DNA of 64,000 nt from Isochrysis galbana (GCA_018136815.1 CM030931.1:1152898-1216897), one strand, 5' to 3'. Positions 1 to 12,300 are shown, counted from the first letter of the stretch. Numbers and translations: made by a program. The notes: generated by a model not told the origin, from the letters alone.

Positions 1-89
1 GCGCTTCATGGTTCCGACGTCAACTGTGCATGGCGTCAAGTAACCATGTGTGGAAGGCACTCCCTTAGCGTGCGCGAAGGGGTAACGCC

Positions 90-2103
90 TCACATGGCAA
101 CAGGGTGTCTTGTGGTTCCGGCGCCAACTGGGTACGGTGTCATATAACCGTAAGGCGCGGGAGGCAATCCCACGTTGGGTGAAACGGCGGCCGGATGCCG
201 CTGTTGTTGCCCATTCAGTTGTGTGAGAGCATTCGCAGCCAAGTCGGACATGTTGCGCCATACATGGGAGCGCGGTTGCTCGGTCGGCTCGGTCGGAAAA
301 CCCACAGCTTGTTGAGAGGCCATGTTCGGCGTTGGAACCACCGGAAAGTCGCGTTGAGGAGACATCATGCACGGGACACCACTGGGTACTTGCTGTTGAG
401 GAAACATCATTGCGTTCTGCGAAGTTGGCGAGTACATACAGCTAGGAGGCACTTGACTTAGTCCGAAGCCGACGTGCAAAAAACCATACGGTGAGGAGCA
501 GATTGTTGGAGGGGACATGCCCGGCATTGGCCTCGGGAAAGAGGCCTGCGGGATCATTGCTGGCGCCTGCGGCATCGCCACACTCCCATACTGCGGCGGA
601 GGTGGCAATCCTGCGGCATTAGCAGTTCTCTGCTTCAGCATAGACTCGGACGCACTAATACGGTGGAATTGATGTTGCATTAGTACTTGCTGTGGCGGTA
701 GCTCTGAAGGCTGCAACGGCCGATGTGCGGTGTAAGCAGAGCTCTGCATCTCGGGTGTGGCCGCAGACAATCCTGGTTCCGCCGCGTCGAGCAATTGGCT
801 TCCATCTACGTCAGAGCCGCCACATGGAACTGGCAGGTAATGGCACGAGACATTCGGTGATGAGTGCAAAAGCGATTTTTGGTCGGAATGAGAGAGTTGG
901 CCAGGCGCGGGCAGGACAGGCCCGCCATCTGCGGCAGGCCGCCCTGTGGGGTACGGCGATATGACTGGCCAGTTGTCGTTGAATCCATAGAAGCGGACTG
1001 GTTGCACGGAGGCCGCCGGAGCATCAATGCTGGAAGCCGTGGCGCTAGAAGTAGACAATGGAACACTCTCGGCGCCACTTCGCTGCTGCAACATTCAAGT
1101 AAGTCAAAAGAGATAGGAGTTCAATCAAATGGTGACGAGCGCGGGAGTCACGCAGGTGCATGACTGATGAGTCATGTTGCCAACAGAGGGAGGAGTGGGG
1201 ATGCTCACCTCGGATGATATGCGTATCTCTTGCGATGTGCTGGACCGAGTGTGGCTTTGTAAATGCTGTCCTGGCCATTGTTGTGCTCGCTGCGCCTGCC
1301 AGCGCAGTTCACTTACAAATTTGTTTACTTGGTTCCAGTCGTTCCGTCCTGCATCGGATGGAAAACTGAGATTCTCGCCATTTGTGGGTGCGGCCGCGGG
1401 CCCCGAGACACCAGGCTGTTGTGAACCTATCGACTTGTCCGACTCGCTAGCCTGCAATGGCGGATGCAAAGGGAAGCTGCCGGCATGGGCAGAAAGATTC
1501 TTGATGAGGGCGTCGACATCTTGAACGCTCCGGTGCTGCACATTCTTCAGAGGCGGTGCCATTTGGCCGGAGGCGTGAAAGAGGGCCTTACACTTCTGCC
1601 GCCGGTTTTGAAACCATACTTGCACACAGCGTGGGCTCAGGTTGAGCTTGGTTGCAAGCTCGAAGCGCAGAGCCTGAGATAAATTGCCATCCAGGCAAGC
1701 GGGTGGTCAGAGGTTTGTGCGATTTATGCGTAGGGCGGGATCCGGGGGATTGCCAGGCGCTCACCGGCGATGGGAGAGGACCAATTTCGAAGACCTGCTC
1801 CAGGACTGACACCTGGCGCCAGCTGAAGTTTTGACGTGTACGGGCGCGCTTGCGTTGCCGTGGCTCACCGTTGACCGTGAGCTCGATCACAGCACAGTTC
1901 TGATCTCCATCGTCCATCGTGTTAGGGCCATCATCTTCTTGCTCGTCGTCATCTGACCTCTCGTCAAACATCCTCTGAGGCTCGATGGCGGCTGGCTGGC
2001 TGGGTGCCCCATTGGCGTTCTGAAGCTCTGCCCTGGAACGTGTGATGTCGTTGGGGTTGTCGGGCGGCATGGGGTCGAATTTGGGGGTCGAGTGTTGACT
2101 CAT
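90..2103 (-). CDS. Homeodomain transcription factor, three exons
   Basis: Probable DNA-binding transcription factor of the nucleus, about 599 aa. Exons read on the minus strand: 2103-1765, 1673-1209, 1085-90; introns of 91 and 123 bp are GT-AG and phase 0. Joining exons 1 and 2 restores a homeodomain at about residues 84-143, starting RKRARTRQNF and ending VQVWFQNRRQK, with the invariant W, F, N and R of the recognition helix. The first intron therefore cuts the homeodomain near its position 28. The domain has 60-residue spacing, so it is non-TALE. The rest is low complexity: an acidic stretch before the domain and a long Pro/Gln/Met-rich tail. I start at the ATG at 2103 (MSQHSTPKF); the upstream in-frame stretch is proline repeat from a poly-G tract. 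No orthologue is recognised. Confidence 0.8.
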
Positions 2104-3229
2104 GGGATCTTCTGTGTCCTGCTGCCCCGGGCTGAGACCAGATCGAGTGCCGGGGCGGGGCGGCGGTGTGCGGGGGAGGGAAGGGGCGAAGGGGAAGAGG
2201 GGGGGCGGGGAGTCAGAGGGGGGGGGGGGGGGGGGCACGAAGCGCCGCGCAGAGGGAAGGGGCGGGCGCGCCTTGCGGGTGTCGAATGAGAAGCCGGGAG
2301 GGGGGGGGTCTCGAGCCCACTATCAAAAAGCCCCTGTGAAAGCAAAGAACGGGGTTTGAGAAAGTTCCCGAGAATATGAGATTCATGCTCCGTTCATCAA
2401 AGACAATGAGATTGTTCCTCGGGAGATTTTTTGGCTGGCGAATTGCCTGAAGATCCAGGATTTTTACAGATGAAACGGAGATTGGGTCTTCAACCTCGTC
2501 GAAGCTGCTGAATTCCGATCGTCGAAGGTTCTCAGCCAACGGGAGCTGTGAGTCCCATGGTGCTGTTGGTGCGTATCAAAGTCTAGGAAGAGCCCAGAGA
2601 TGTGGAGATTGCACTACGGACGAATGTCTTCCGTCAAACGCCAAGAGGCGCCACCCGACGATACATTTGATCCATTCATCCAGGGCAGCCAGATGGAACC
2701 TCGCACCTTGCGCAATCATGTAATCATGAGTGTCTGAAGTAACAAACACTCTAAAGTACGTCCCGGCCCCTTCGGGGTTTAAGTTTAAGGTGGCGCTGTC
2801 ACCGATACTGGGGGGGGGGGCTGGGGCACGAGAGCTCATCGGCCATCGGATCGGGTGCGCGGTCTCGCGCGAACGCTGCGCGGGGCGAGCCCCCCCCCAC
2901 CCAGAGAGCCTGCTGGAGAGACTGCATGGGAACCCTCATAGTGACCCGATGGGCGATTGCGATTGCTCCGACCCGGAATCTAAAGTGTAAAGTGTTGTCG
3001 GAATTGAGCTATGTGCTATGTTGAGGAGTTGGAGTAAGGGCCCTTAGCCCTTAGTAAGGGGAATGATGCTAACGTACAAATCCTAGATGGGAGAAACGTA
3101 TTCACCGTTTTTCTACGAAGGCGAAAAACAGGCCGTTTTTGCCGTTTTTGCAAGCCCTTCAGTTTTTGTCTCCGTTTTTGAATGGCAACGCGAGCACTCA
3201 TGCACCATGCGCTGAGCGTGAGCATATGT
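2104..3229. other. Upstream and intergenic DNA of the homeobox gene
   Basis: Contains poly-G runs (about 2201-2235 and 2299-2310) and no convincing gene. A minus-strand 87-codon frame at 2839-2576 starts with ATG and contains a stretch VFVTSDTHD that faintly recalls a metallophosphoesterase. It has no second metal motif and no homologous flank, so I do not call it a gene. Confidence 0.4.
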
Positions 3230-3452
3230 GGGCGCTTACGCGTGCGTGGAAAGAAAGAGAGGAGGAGGAGGGAGGGGAGAGGGGGAAGGGGGAGGGAGGG
3301 GGGCAGAGAGAAGGGTGGTGAAGGGGAGAATGAGAGAGAGGGAGGGAGGGAAGAAGAGGGAGAGGGCAGAGCGAGGGGGGGAGAGGGGAGAGAGGGAGAG
3401 AGAGAAGGGAGCAAGAGGGAGCGAGATAAAGGGAGGGGGGGAGGGGGAGGGG
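3230..3452. repeat. Purine-rich (G/A) tract
   Basis: Some 220 bases are almost pure G and A on the plus strand, made of irregular GGGAG, GAGAG and GAAG units. Long frames across it are compositional artefacts. It abuts the left end of the R1 retroposon copy at 3459. Confidence 0.85.
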
Positions 3453-3458
3453 GAGCTC

Positions 3459-3960
3459 AACCTACTTTTATAAGTGGGGGTCAATGGGGGCCTCGCGCCC
3501 CCCTCTCTCCATCGCGGACACCCCCCGGGGTGGGCCCGTACATTCAACCCCAGCCCCTGCCCTCTGGCAGGGGCAGGGCACTCATCAATTCAGCCCAGAC
3601 CCCTAGTGGGCGCGGGTCGCGAGCCGCACTCCCAGGCCCGCATGGGCCTGCTCTCGTACTGACTCCCCCCCCCATCCCTGGTCGCCAGGCAGACAGGGGC
3701 CTCAGGGCTGCACCCAAGGCCAGCGAGGCGAGCGAGGGAGAGGCAGGGGGGGCCAGGGGCTGAGCCCCAGCCTCCACTGCCCCCTGAGCTGCCCCTGCTG
3801 GCCCTCTGGGCGCCCCTGAAGGACCTCTGAGAGCAGGCCATGGCGCGCCGCATGGCGACGCGCCGCAGGGACCGGGGCGGAAGAGAATGGAACGAGGGAG
3901 AGGGGGGATTTGCACCCCCCCCGATGGAGTGTGGTGAGAAACGAGACCCATTTGCGTTAG
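3459..3960 (+). repeat. R1 GC-rich retroposon, copy A, left part
   Basis: Begins with AACCTACTTTTATAAGTG and is nearly identical to 16851-16667 (minus) and similar to 59035 onward, so it is a dispersed repeat that I call R1. It is non-coding and very GC-rich. It is cut at 3960 by the copia element and resumes at 6328. The last five bases, GTTAG (3956-3960), are one copy of the copia target duplication. Confidence 0.75.
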
Positions 3961-4592
3961 TATCACAGGACGCCGTCCTTTACTTTCTACTCACTGCCAA
4001 GTCTTACTAATAATCCGCAAGATTCCCTCCATCAAGTCGAACCCTCCGGACTTTGACCTCGATGATCGTCTCCACTCCCTTGCACACGATGTGCTACGTC
4101 TGAGTCAATCTCGAACGTCTGGAAGATTCTCAATCTATGTCTACATTCATCATGGACTTGATCTCAGTTCACCTCATGCTTCCGGACTCCTCTGATGCTC
4201 AATCTCAATGTATTCTCAGATACCCCAAGGCACCCCTAGGACACCCCCTTGGTGAACTACACCCTCAGCCAATCAAGGTGCCCTAGTGCCTTTCTAACCC
4301 ATTCGCCAAAGTTACTATCATTCCTCTCTTCACTTCGATTCTGTTCTTTCTCATCTCTACCTGTCACACACTATTACCTGTTCTCTTACGATAGCTTAAT
4401 ATGTGTGATACAGGCTGAAGTGTTTTGTTAGAATCTCATGTGGCACAGTGGGGATTTGCTTGGTTTCCTGTCCCAAGGTGGCCCTCAGTGCTCGGTTTTA
4501 TCCCCATCGCTCACCTGTCTGTCGCGATCCCTCACAATGCTAGTAATCCTTTTTGCAATCCCTCTGGTCCACTACTGGGTACCAGTACAACA
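3961..4592 (+). repeat. 5' LTR of the copia element
   Basis: Direct repeat of 632 bp, same length as the 3' copy at 5696-6327. It ends with CA, while its first bases are TA rather than the usual TG. The target duplication and the adjacent primer-binding and polypurine sites support these limits. Confidence 0.88.
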
Positions 4593-5425
4593 TGGAGCTC
4601 CCACCCAGGTGAGGCTGGCTGCCACTGCCACAGCCATGCCTGCCTGCCTCTTCTCGCCCCACTGGCGCTCGCTCGTCGCGCTCGACGAGCCGTTCACCGC
4701 ACTCTCATCGTCTACCCCCTCCCGAGCGCTTGCTCGCTCACTCCATTGGGAGGCCTTTGGAGTGGGAGGGGGTGGCCCCCTTCTGTCCCATCTTGCCTGC
4801 CCACCTCAGGATTGGTCCTGCGCGAAAAAGCGCGCTGAACGCTTGCCATTCGGCGCCGCTCCGGCGGACTTTGAGGCGAGGACGCTAAACGTCGCCCCTT
4901 CGACGCACTCCTCTTTCCTCTTCTCCTCCCACTTGGAAGGAGATTTGGGGACTGCACTCACCCCCTCTTTGCACTTGCACCAAAGGCCTTTGCCTCTACC
5001 CTCTTTGCTCCTACCCCCACCACTTGGTGGGCCCTTCTCACTTGAGAAGCGAGGACCAAACACACACGTCGCACTCTCGACGTCTTCTCCTTCCCTTTCC
5101 TACTTCCCCCTGGGAGTGGAATCATTGGGGGGTGCACTCACCCCTCCCCTGCACTTGCACAAGGGCCCCTTTTTCCTGCCCTCCTTGTCCTTGACCCCAT
5201 CACTTGATGGGCCCCTCTCACCACTCGCGCCTCACTACCTCGAGATCGTAGGCATTGCCGTTTGCGCCCCGCCTCATCTGCACGGCCCACTCCGTGCATC
5301 ATCTTATCCTTTCCCCCTCTTGGGGGGGGGGTGGCTATTCACCACCCTCTTACCACCTCTTGCACGCACTTCTGAAGGAGGTGGACCTCTTTGGGGCTTT
5401 CATCTTGCCCCCCTTCCATAGGTCG

Positions 5426-5656
5426 TCATCGCGTTCGACTCGACGACTCGCGACCCACAACCAACATCATCGCGCCGCTGCATTCCTACGTGACCTCGTT
5501 GCCAAAGAAGCTATTGCGATGCGCCATGTCCCCGGCGATGCCATGCTCGCAGATTTCCTGACCAAAGCCATGGGCCCTGCCCCATTTTGCCGTCTCCTTG
5601 CTCTCCTAGAGAATTGCGTTTCCATTCTTACGAAACACGTGTCCCTACCAATCTAA
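5426..5656 (+). pseudogene. Copia pol remnant (end of RNase H)
   Basis: The frame reads HHRAAAFLRDLVAKEAIAM, then VPGDAMLADFLTKAMGP and a stop at 5656. This is the characteristic end of copia RNase H, with the conserved LADFLTK block. Upstream gag, protease, integrase and reverse transcriptase are missing, so the piece is a remnant kept between the deletion and the polypurine tract. Confidence 0.8.
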
Positions 5657-5695
5657 GGTCTAAGCCTCGGCTCCCGCACTCGCCTTACGGGGGGG

Positions 5696-6327
5696 TATCA
5701 CAGGACGCCGTCCTTTACTTTCTACTCACTGCCAAGTCTTACTAATAATCCGCAAGATTCCCTCCATCAAGTCGAACCCTCCGGACTTTGACCTCGATGA
5801 TCGTCTCCACTCCCTTGCACACGATGTGCTACGTCTGAGTCAATCTCGAACGTCTGGAAGATTCTCAATCTATGTCTACATTCATCATGGACTTGATCTC
5901 AGTTCACCTCATGCTTCCGGACTCCTCTGATGCTCAATCTCAATGTATTCTCAGATACCCCAAGGCACCCCTAGGACACCCCCTTGGTGAACTACACCCT
6001 CAGCCAATCAAGGTGCCCTAGTGCCTTTCTAACCCATTCGCCAAAGTTACTATCATTCCTCTCTTCACTTCGATTCTGTTCTTTCTCATCTCTACCTGTC
6101 ACACACTATTACCTGTTCTCTTACGATAGCTTAACATGTGTGATACAGGCTGAAGTGTTTTGTTAGAATCTCATGTGGCACAGTGGGGATTTGCTTGGTT
6201 TCCTGTCCCAAGGTGGCCCTCAGTGCTCGGTTTTATCCCCATCGCTCACCTGTCTGTCGCGATCCCTCACAATGCTGGTAATCCTTTTTGCAATCCCTCT
6301 GGTCCACTACTGGGTACCAGTACAACA
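5696..6327 (+). repeat. 3' LTR of the copia element
   Basis: Second copy of the 632-bp repeat. It follows the G-rich polypurine tract directly and ends GTACAACA before the duplicated target GTTAG. Confidence 0.88.
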
Positions 6328-6757
6328 GTTAGCAAATGGGCGGAGGGGGGCGGCTGGCGACAGAAGGAAGAGGAGGAGGGAGAGACTCAAGACGCCTACG
6401 GGAACCACTGTGGCAGGTATCTCGAGGCGCAGTCTTTTATTTCTCGAGGACAGCTCGCGGCGAGAGCTGTAAGGGCCGTTCTTCTTTTTTGACGAGAGGT
6501 TCCTCCCCCCCCCCCCGGTGCTTTTTCCCGGAGAGTCGGCCGGCGTCGACCGGTCCGCCTCAATGGGTTTTCCCCCATTTTAACTTGTGGGGAGTTAGAA
6601 TGGGAGCCGGGGGCATGCGAGGGGGGAGATGTGGAGGGGTGCATAGTACATAGTAGTATGTATCTGTGACAACAGCACGCGCAAGGTGTACGGGCAGGTG
6701 CGCCGAGGGCTGTCGTGTTAGTACCGGGCTAGTGAGAGTAGTGGTACTAATGCTCAG
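6328..6757 (+). repeat. R1 GC-rich retroposon, copy A, right part
   Basis: Continues the R1 repeat interrupted at 3960. The uninterrupted copy at 59035-59989 shows the same order, with GTTAGTAACGGGCGGAG at about 59533 matching the target region. It ends near AGTGGTACTAATGCTCAG, shared with the tails at 40331-40405 and about 59940-59975. Confidence 0.75.
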
Positions 6758-6783
6758 ATAGATTGTTGAGGGGGAGGGGGAGC

Positions 6784-7172
<389 letters not shown>

Positions 7173-7227
7173 AGGGGGGAAGGAGAGCGAGCGAAAGCAA
7201 GCAAGCGAGGAACAAGCGAGGCGATGG

Positions 7228-8958
7228 GGGGTTGACCTCCGTTCATAATGTGGCCGTACCGGACAACGAGGTACTTGACGAGCTTAGTGCTCTCGTCCAT
7301 TACCTCATGCAAGACAACTAAGTTTATACTTAGTTCGCCCATGGGGGGGCACGAGCCCACCTCTCTCTCCACTCCTCCCCTGCCATGGGGGAGGAACCAC
7401 CCACTCTCCTGGCACGCCTGATGGCTTGCCAGGAGCACACAGCCCTGCTGACCCATTCCTCTCCCCACAGGCCCGCCTGACTCGCCCGCCCTGGCCCGTC
7501 GTGGCCTGCCCATCCCTCTGACCAGCCCCTCCTCCCCCTGGGCCCCCCTGATCAGGACCCCCCAGCCAGCTCCAGTCGACTGGCAGGGGCTCGAGAGCCA
7601 GCGAGGGAGAGGTAGGAGGGGCCAGGGCCATGCCCCAGCCTCACCTGCCCCCTGAGCTGTGCTCCCAGGCCCCTGCCGGCCTCCTGGGGACCTGAAGAGG
7701 GGCCGCAGGCGCGCGCCATGGGCCCCCGCCGCAGGGAAGAGAGGAGGAAAAGGGAAGAGGGAGGGGAGGGGGGAGCGGCAGCTCTCCCCTCCGGCAGAAA
7801 CGTGTCTTCTCGCCCCGTTTGGGTAAGAGAAGACGGGGGCGCCAGAGCCAGGAGGGAAGGGCCGCGGCTCGCCGCGGCCACTCGCTCTAGCGAGGGAGAT
7901 TAGCGCTTCTGGGCTCCTATCTCACGAATGCCCCCCCCCCCCCTGCGTTGCTTTTACCCGAAAGGGGTTTTCCCCCAGCGTGGACTCGAGGAGAGGACGC
8001 GTTGGGGTGCGCGGGGCCGGTGCATGCACTGGGGGGAGGACAAATGACAAATATCGAGGGGAGGGGGCAGTGCCCCCACCCCCCGGTATCACTCGGACAC
8101 CTGGCCCGTCAGGCATGGCGGGATTCCGGGACTGAGACGTTATGTCCAATTAGCTAGTGGGGTTGGCTAGGATATAACATTGATTATTATTATTATTACC
8201 TCATGCAAGACTGGCCCCACCATTGCAACGTGACGCTGGAACGTGGTCCAGCTCATGGGAGTACGCTGCTGTGCGACGCAGAGGCGCTCGTAACCTGCGT
8301 GCATGGTGCCGCTCAGCAGGCACGCCACCACGTCCCGCAGGACATCGCCGGAGAAGCTCACGCGCCTTGCCTTCTTGGGCGGCTGGGTGGCATCTTCGCA
8401 GACCTGTTCCTCGATGAGGCTCGGCTCGGTGCCAGAGGCGGTTAGCGTTGCATTGCACGGCACATGTACGCGCTCACCACACAGGCTGATCGTGTGCGTG
8501 GATCGGCAATTCCTGCACCGCAGCTTGAGCGTCAGCCCCCACGAGCCATACAGCCGCGACGCAGCCGGCGACTCGTCGGGCACCAGGCTCGACGCCTTCC
8601 TGCATGATCCACAGGCCAGGGCACAACACAGGCTCTGCGCCAGTGCTTTGCCGTTGACCAGATACTGCTTGTCCGGGGCGTGAATGATGGGCGACGGCAG
8701 TGGCGGAGCCGAAGGCTTCCGCAGCCCGCCACAACCCCCTGGCGACCCGAACGGCGACTCCTTCACCGCCCTGCGCACCCTGACCTCCCTCTGCTGCTGA
8801 CCCTCATCTCCGCTGCTCGCTGCAGACTCGTTCGTCGTTCTTGGTGCTGCTGGGGCAGCAGCGCAGGCGGGACGTTGGGGGGGCCGCGCCTTGGCTCCGT
8901 GCTGGTTCCCCTTCTGGAAGCCCCTGGTCTTCGCCTTCCTGGACCCACCCACACCCAT
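7228..8958 (-). pseudogene. DNA-transposon transposase fragment, split by an R2 insertion
   Basis: The minus-strand frame from ATG 8958 has a basic N-terminus (FQKGNQHGAKARPPQRP), paired cysteines (C-x2-C near SLCCALACGSC and LRCRNC), then a helical block containing GTMHAGYERL and WTTFQRHVAMVGPVLHE. This layout resembles the zinc-binding plus helical N-terminal region of Mutator-like transposases in animals and protists; that family is inferred. At 8195 the frame runs into an R2 retroposon. Beyond it, at 7315, the same frame resumes as VLHEVMDESTKLVKYL and ends in the microsatellite at 7172. No catalytic DDE region is present. Confidence 0.5.
7316..8194 (+). mobile_element. R2 GC-rich retroposon with a 17-bp target duplication
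   Basis: The stretch is bounded by two copies of ATTACCTCATGCAAGAC (7299-7315 and 8195-8211). It starts AACTAAGTTTATACTTAG and ends in a TTA-repeat tail (about 8183-8197), as target-primed retroposition leaves. A second, minus-strand partial copy lies at 42660-43015. It shares blocks with R1 (CCCCTGAGCTG and a C run followed by a TTTTCCCCC block) but has no coding capacity I can support. It must rely on another element for movement, probably a LINE. Confidence 0.75.
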
Positions 8959-9321
8959 CGCCCATGCTCCCTTGCCCCCCCCCCTTCTCTGCGTGGCACA
9001 GAGCGACGCCAGGCGCAGCGCCTCGCGGCCTCGCCCCGCGAGTTCTCCGCCAGTTCCTGAAACGCCCCCCCCCCCCCCCAGAAAAGCTAGGGAACCACCT
9101 TAAGGTTGGGCCGAACACACGCCTTACTTTATTTGTTATTTGTGGTCAAGTTCGACTATTTTTTTTGTGGGCTACTCCTACTTGTAATCCCCTGTCGCGC
9201 CGCGCGGCCGCGCCGCCGATGCCCACCGGGGAGCGCGGGTCCGGGAAGGGGGGAGGGGGGGGGGGGGGAGGAACAGGGCGGGGGAGCGTGAGAACCCATC
9301 AGGTTGGAGAGAGCCTCGCGC

Positions 9322-12300
9322 ATGGAGTCGTCCTCGCCTTCCCCCCCTCCCAACGCGCAGCACGGCGGGCGCGGGCGCGGGCGGGGCGGCCCGCGCGACT
9401 TCACCACGCTAAATCGTAGGGCAGGCGGCAAGCCCGCGCGCGCGCGCAGCGCCAAGGGTGGCGCGAGCGGAGGCCGGTGGGGCGACGGCAATGACGAGGC
9501 CGGGACCATAGCCACTCTCAAGGATAACTTCGGCTTCATCGAACCGCTGCGCGAGGGTGGGACAGCACCACCGGGCGAGGACAATATTTTCTTCCACTTT
9601 TCCACTTGGTGCGGCCGCGATGCACCGCGCGTAGGGGACGAGGTCTCATACAGCATTCAGCTTGACCGTCGGACAGGCCGCGATGCTGCCACACGGGTCA
9701 CGCCGCTCCCGCCCGGCACGCTGCCAACGCCGCCGCCCCCTGTCTCGATCGCCGCTCGCGCAGTAGTACAGCGCGAAGTGCGCGGCGGCCGCGGTGGAGA
9801 TGGCTACGGCGGACGCCTCGCCATTTTACCCAATGGCGTCGACACAGTGATGGCGATCGGAGATACTGCAAACGGAGGGGCGACGAGACAAGTCGAGGTC
9901 ATCCCTTTCGACGCACGCGACTGCGAGCGCGGCACCCAGCTTAATGTTGGAGATCTAGTTGAGTGCATGCTGACCTCGGCTCCTCCTGCGGGGGCATCAC
10001 AACAGCGCTCCGCCTCGCGCATCCGGCTTCTCGAGCGAGGTGGCGGGCTGCCACGCGAGCAAGGCGTCGTCATCTCCCTCAAGGACAACTTTGGCTTCAT
10101 CCGTCCGGAGGCCTCTGTCGGCGAGGTTTTCTTCCACTTTTCAGAGGCCCCTAGACGCCACGACAGTGTGGCCATGGGCGAACCGTCTCTTGTTGTGGGC
10201 GATGAAGTGTCGTTTGTGCGGACGACTGACCAGCGCTCTCAGAAGGTGGCTGCGACGAATCTCCGTAGCCTACCGGCAGGCACAGTGCGCTTTGAGACCG
10301 TCGGGGACGAGACACTGCGCGCCGTCGTGACGCGCCCCATGAGCGGTGGAGACCCACACTTCAAGCCCATCAGCCGACGCGACAAGGCTCAGCACTTCGG
10401 CGTGTTGAAACTCAAGGAGATGCCTGAAGGTGGTGACGCTGCCAACGATGTGCTATGTGACAGCTCAGTGCCCAATGAGGTTGATAGCCTTGGGCCGATG
10501 AGAGAGCCGGATGTTGAGGGGGCAGTGCGGGCGACGGCGGAGCTGGCAATTGCGGACCAAGCTGCCGGCGACGGCGCACTGACTTCGAGCGCTGCTTCCA
10601 GTGGTGATGGCAGCGGCAGGAAGGGTGGCCGCGGAGGGGCGCGCACCTATGGCTTCGCCCTCGACGACATTTGCGAGCCATGGCGTGCCGAGGGTCTGTT
10701 TGTAGGAGACGTGGTAACATTCAAGGTGGCCACCGAACGCGCCACCGGGGATGTTGGTGCGACCGAGGTACGGCTGGAGACGGCCGATTGGAGGCGTGGC
10801 TTTGTCACCTCGACCCGCGAACATGACGGCATGGGGCTAATCCGTCCCGTGACTGGTGGCACATCGTTGCCTTTCCCGCTAGCGGCGCTACCGACGGTAG
10901 CTGTGGGGTCAGAGGTCGAATATCGTCGATCCACTGAGCCACGTGGCAAGCGCCCAGTTGCTGCCTGCGTGCGTTTAATTCCACCCGGGTCCATTATCTT
11001 GGACTGGGTGTGGCCCCAGCGCTGGGAGGCAGTCGTCAAGACAGCCCCACCGCGCGTGCCCCCGACATCATATAAGAAGGGACACCAGTCCGCTAGTGGC
11101 GGTGGCGGAGCAGACTCAACGGGCGAAGTCGAGCTCGTCCGCCCTATGGACGCAGATGAAGAAAGTGCTGCAGGTGGCGTCAAGCAGGGTGGGCTTGATA
11201 TGGGTCAGGCGTGGGTCCCTGACATTTCCGAGGTGACCCCTATTGTCGGTGAGGTGAAAGCGGGCGAGGGCGAGGTTGCTGCGGTGAAGCCTTACCCGGA
11301 GGGGGCAGCGCAGCGCGCTATCGAATCTCTTCTCTCCAGCACCGCCGGCACCTTGCTCCAGCTGCCTTTGTCGGCGCTGCAAGACTCGCGCACCTCCCTT
11401 GCCGCTGGCGATATCGTCTCGCTCCAGATTGCCATCTCTGCGATCGATGGTACCATTCGTCCATGTGCAGCTTTGCTGGTGGCAGGAGCTGAGGGTGCGA
11501 GCGAGCAAGGCATTGTCACTACGGCAAAACACGATTATGGCTTCCTCCGCGCAGCGAGTCGTCCTGGCGTTTTCTTCTTTCACTACTCGGAGCTGCCAGG
11601 GCGCACTCACCAGGTGATATGCAAGCGCACACTCAGCATGTTGCACCACAATCCGTTCACTTCGCACCCCCTTTCCTTACCTTTCAATTCTGTGGAGCTT
11701 CCATGTCTCCCGGCCCTTCTTTGTGATTTGGCAGGTACGCCCTGGCGACGAGTTCGAATTTGTTGTCGCTGCAGCTCCTCCCGACGGCATCACTGCGCCT
11801 GTCAAGAAGAAGGATCGCGGAAACGCGATACGCCTTCGGCCTTTGCCGCCTGGGACAGTCCAGTTCGAGGACATCCTCATGGAAGCGGCAACCGGTGTCG
11901 TGGAGATAGTTGGAGAAGACTTCGCTGGCAACGTGGACGCTGCAGCCGTGATGGAAGGAGAAGGCGAGGAGGAGGACGCCGAGCCGAGCGAAGGAGGTGA
12001 AGGGGGAGGCGAGGAGGTGACTGAAGGTGGCGGAGGTGGCGGAAGTAGAGCCCGAGGAGTGAGCGGCAGCTCGAAGCGTAGTCGTGCGATAGTGATTCGG
12101 TTGGACCAGCTCTTCGAGGGTGAGCATCTTCGCCTGGCGCCTAGTCGCCGAGCAATGGACCAATCCTTCAGGGGCGCCCTTCCAGCCGCGGGGACGTCGG
12201 TCACATGCCGCCTTGGCAGGCGCAAAACCGATGGCCAGTTGGTGGTGGTCGATGTGCAGCCGGTACCGCTCTGTGGCACTGTGCGCGTATGCCATGGCGC

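Larger units (their letters stand above)
3961..6327 (+). mobile_element. Ty1/copia LTR retrotransposon, internally deleted
   Basis: Two 632-bp direct repeats (3961-4592 and 5696-6327) bound the element. Both start TATCACAGGACGCC and end GTACAACA. A 5-bp target duplication GTTAG (3956-3960 and 6328-6332) flanks it. TGGAGCTCCCACC right after the 5' LTR fits a primer-binding site, and a G run right before 5696 fits the polypurine tract. I see only a few base differences between the LTRs, so insertion is recent. Only the end of pol survives; the rest of the interior (about 4600-5400) is C/T-rich DNA with an imperfect tandem repeat of roughly 180 bp, for example CTTGCACCAAAGGCC and CTTGCACAAGGGCCC versions. 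It is therefore non-autonomous. Confidence 0.9.

Noticed and set aside
2576-2839. Minus-strand 87-codon frame with VFVTSDTHD as a metallophosphoesterase
   Set aside because: Only one short motif fits, no other catalytic block follows, and no splice continuation keeps the family pattern.
4438-5421. 327-codon plus-strand frame across the copia interior
   Set aside because: Low-complexity Pro/Ser/Leu composition from C/T-rich tandem repeats, crosses the LTR boundary, and has no domain.
9304-9321. Six extra N-terminal codons for the CSDE1-like protein
   Set aside because: They would start with TTG; the first in-frame ATG is at 9322.
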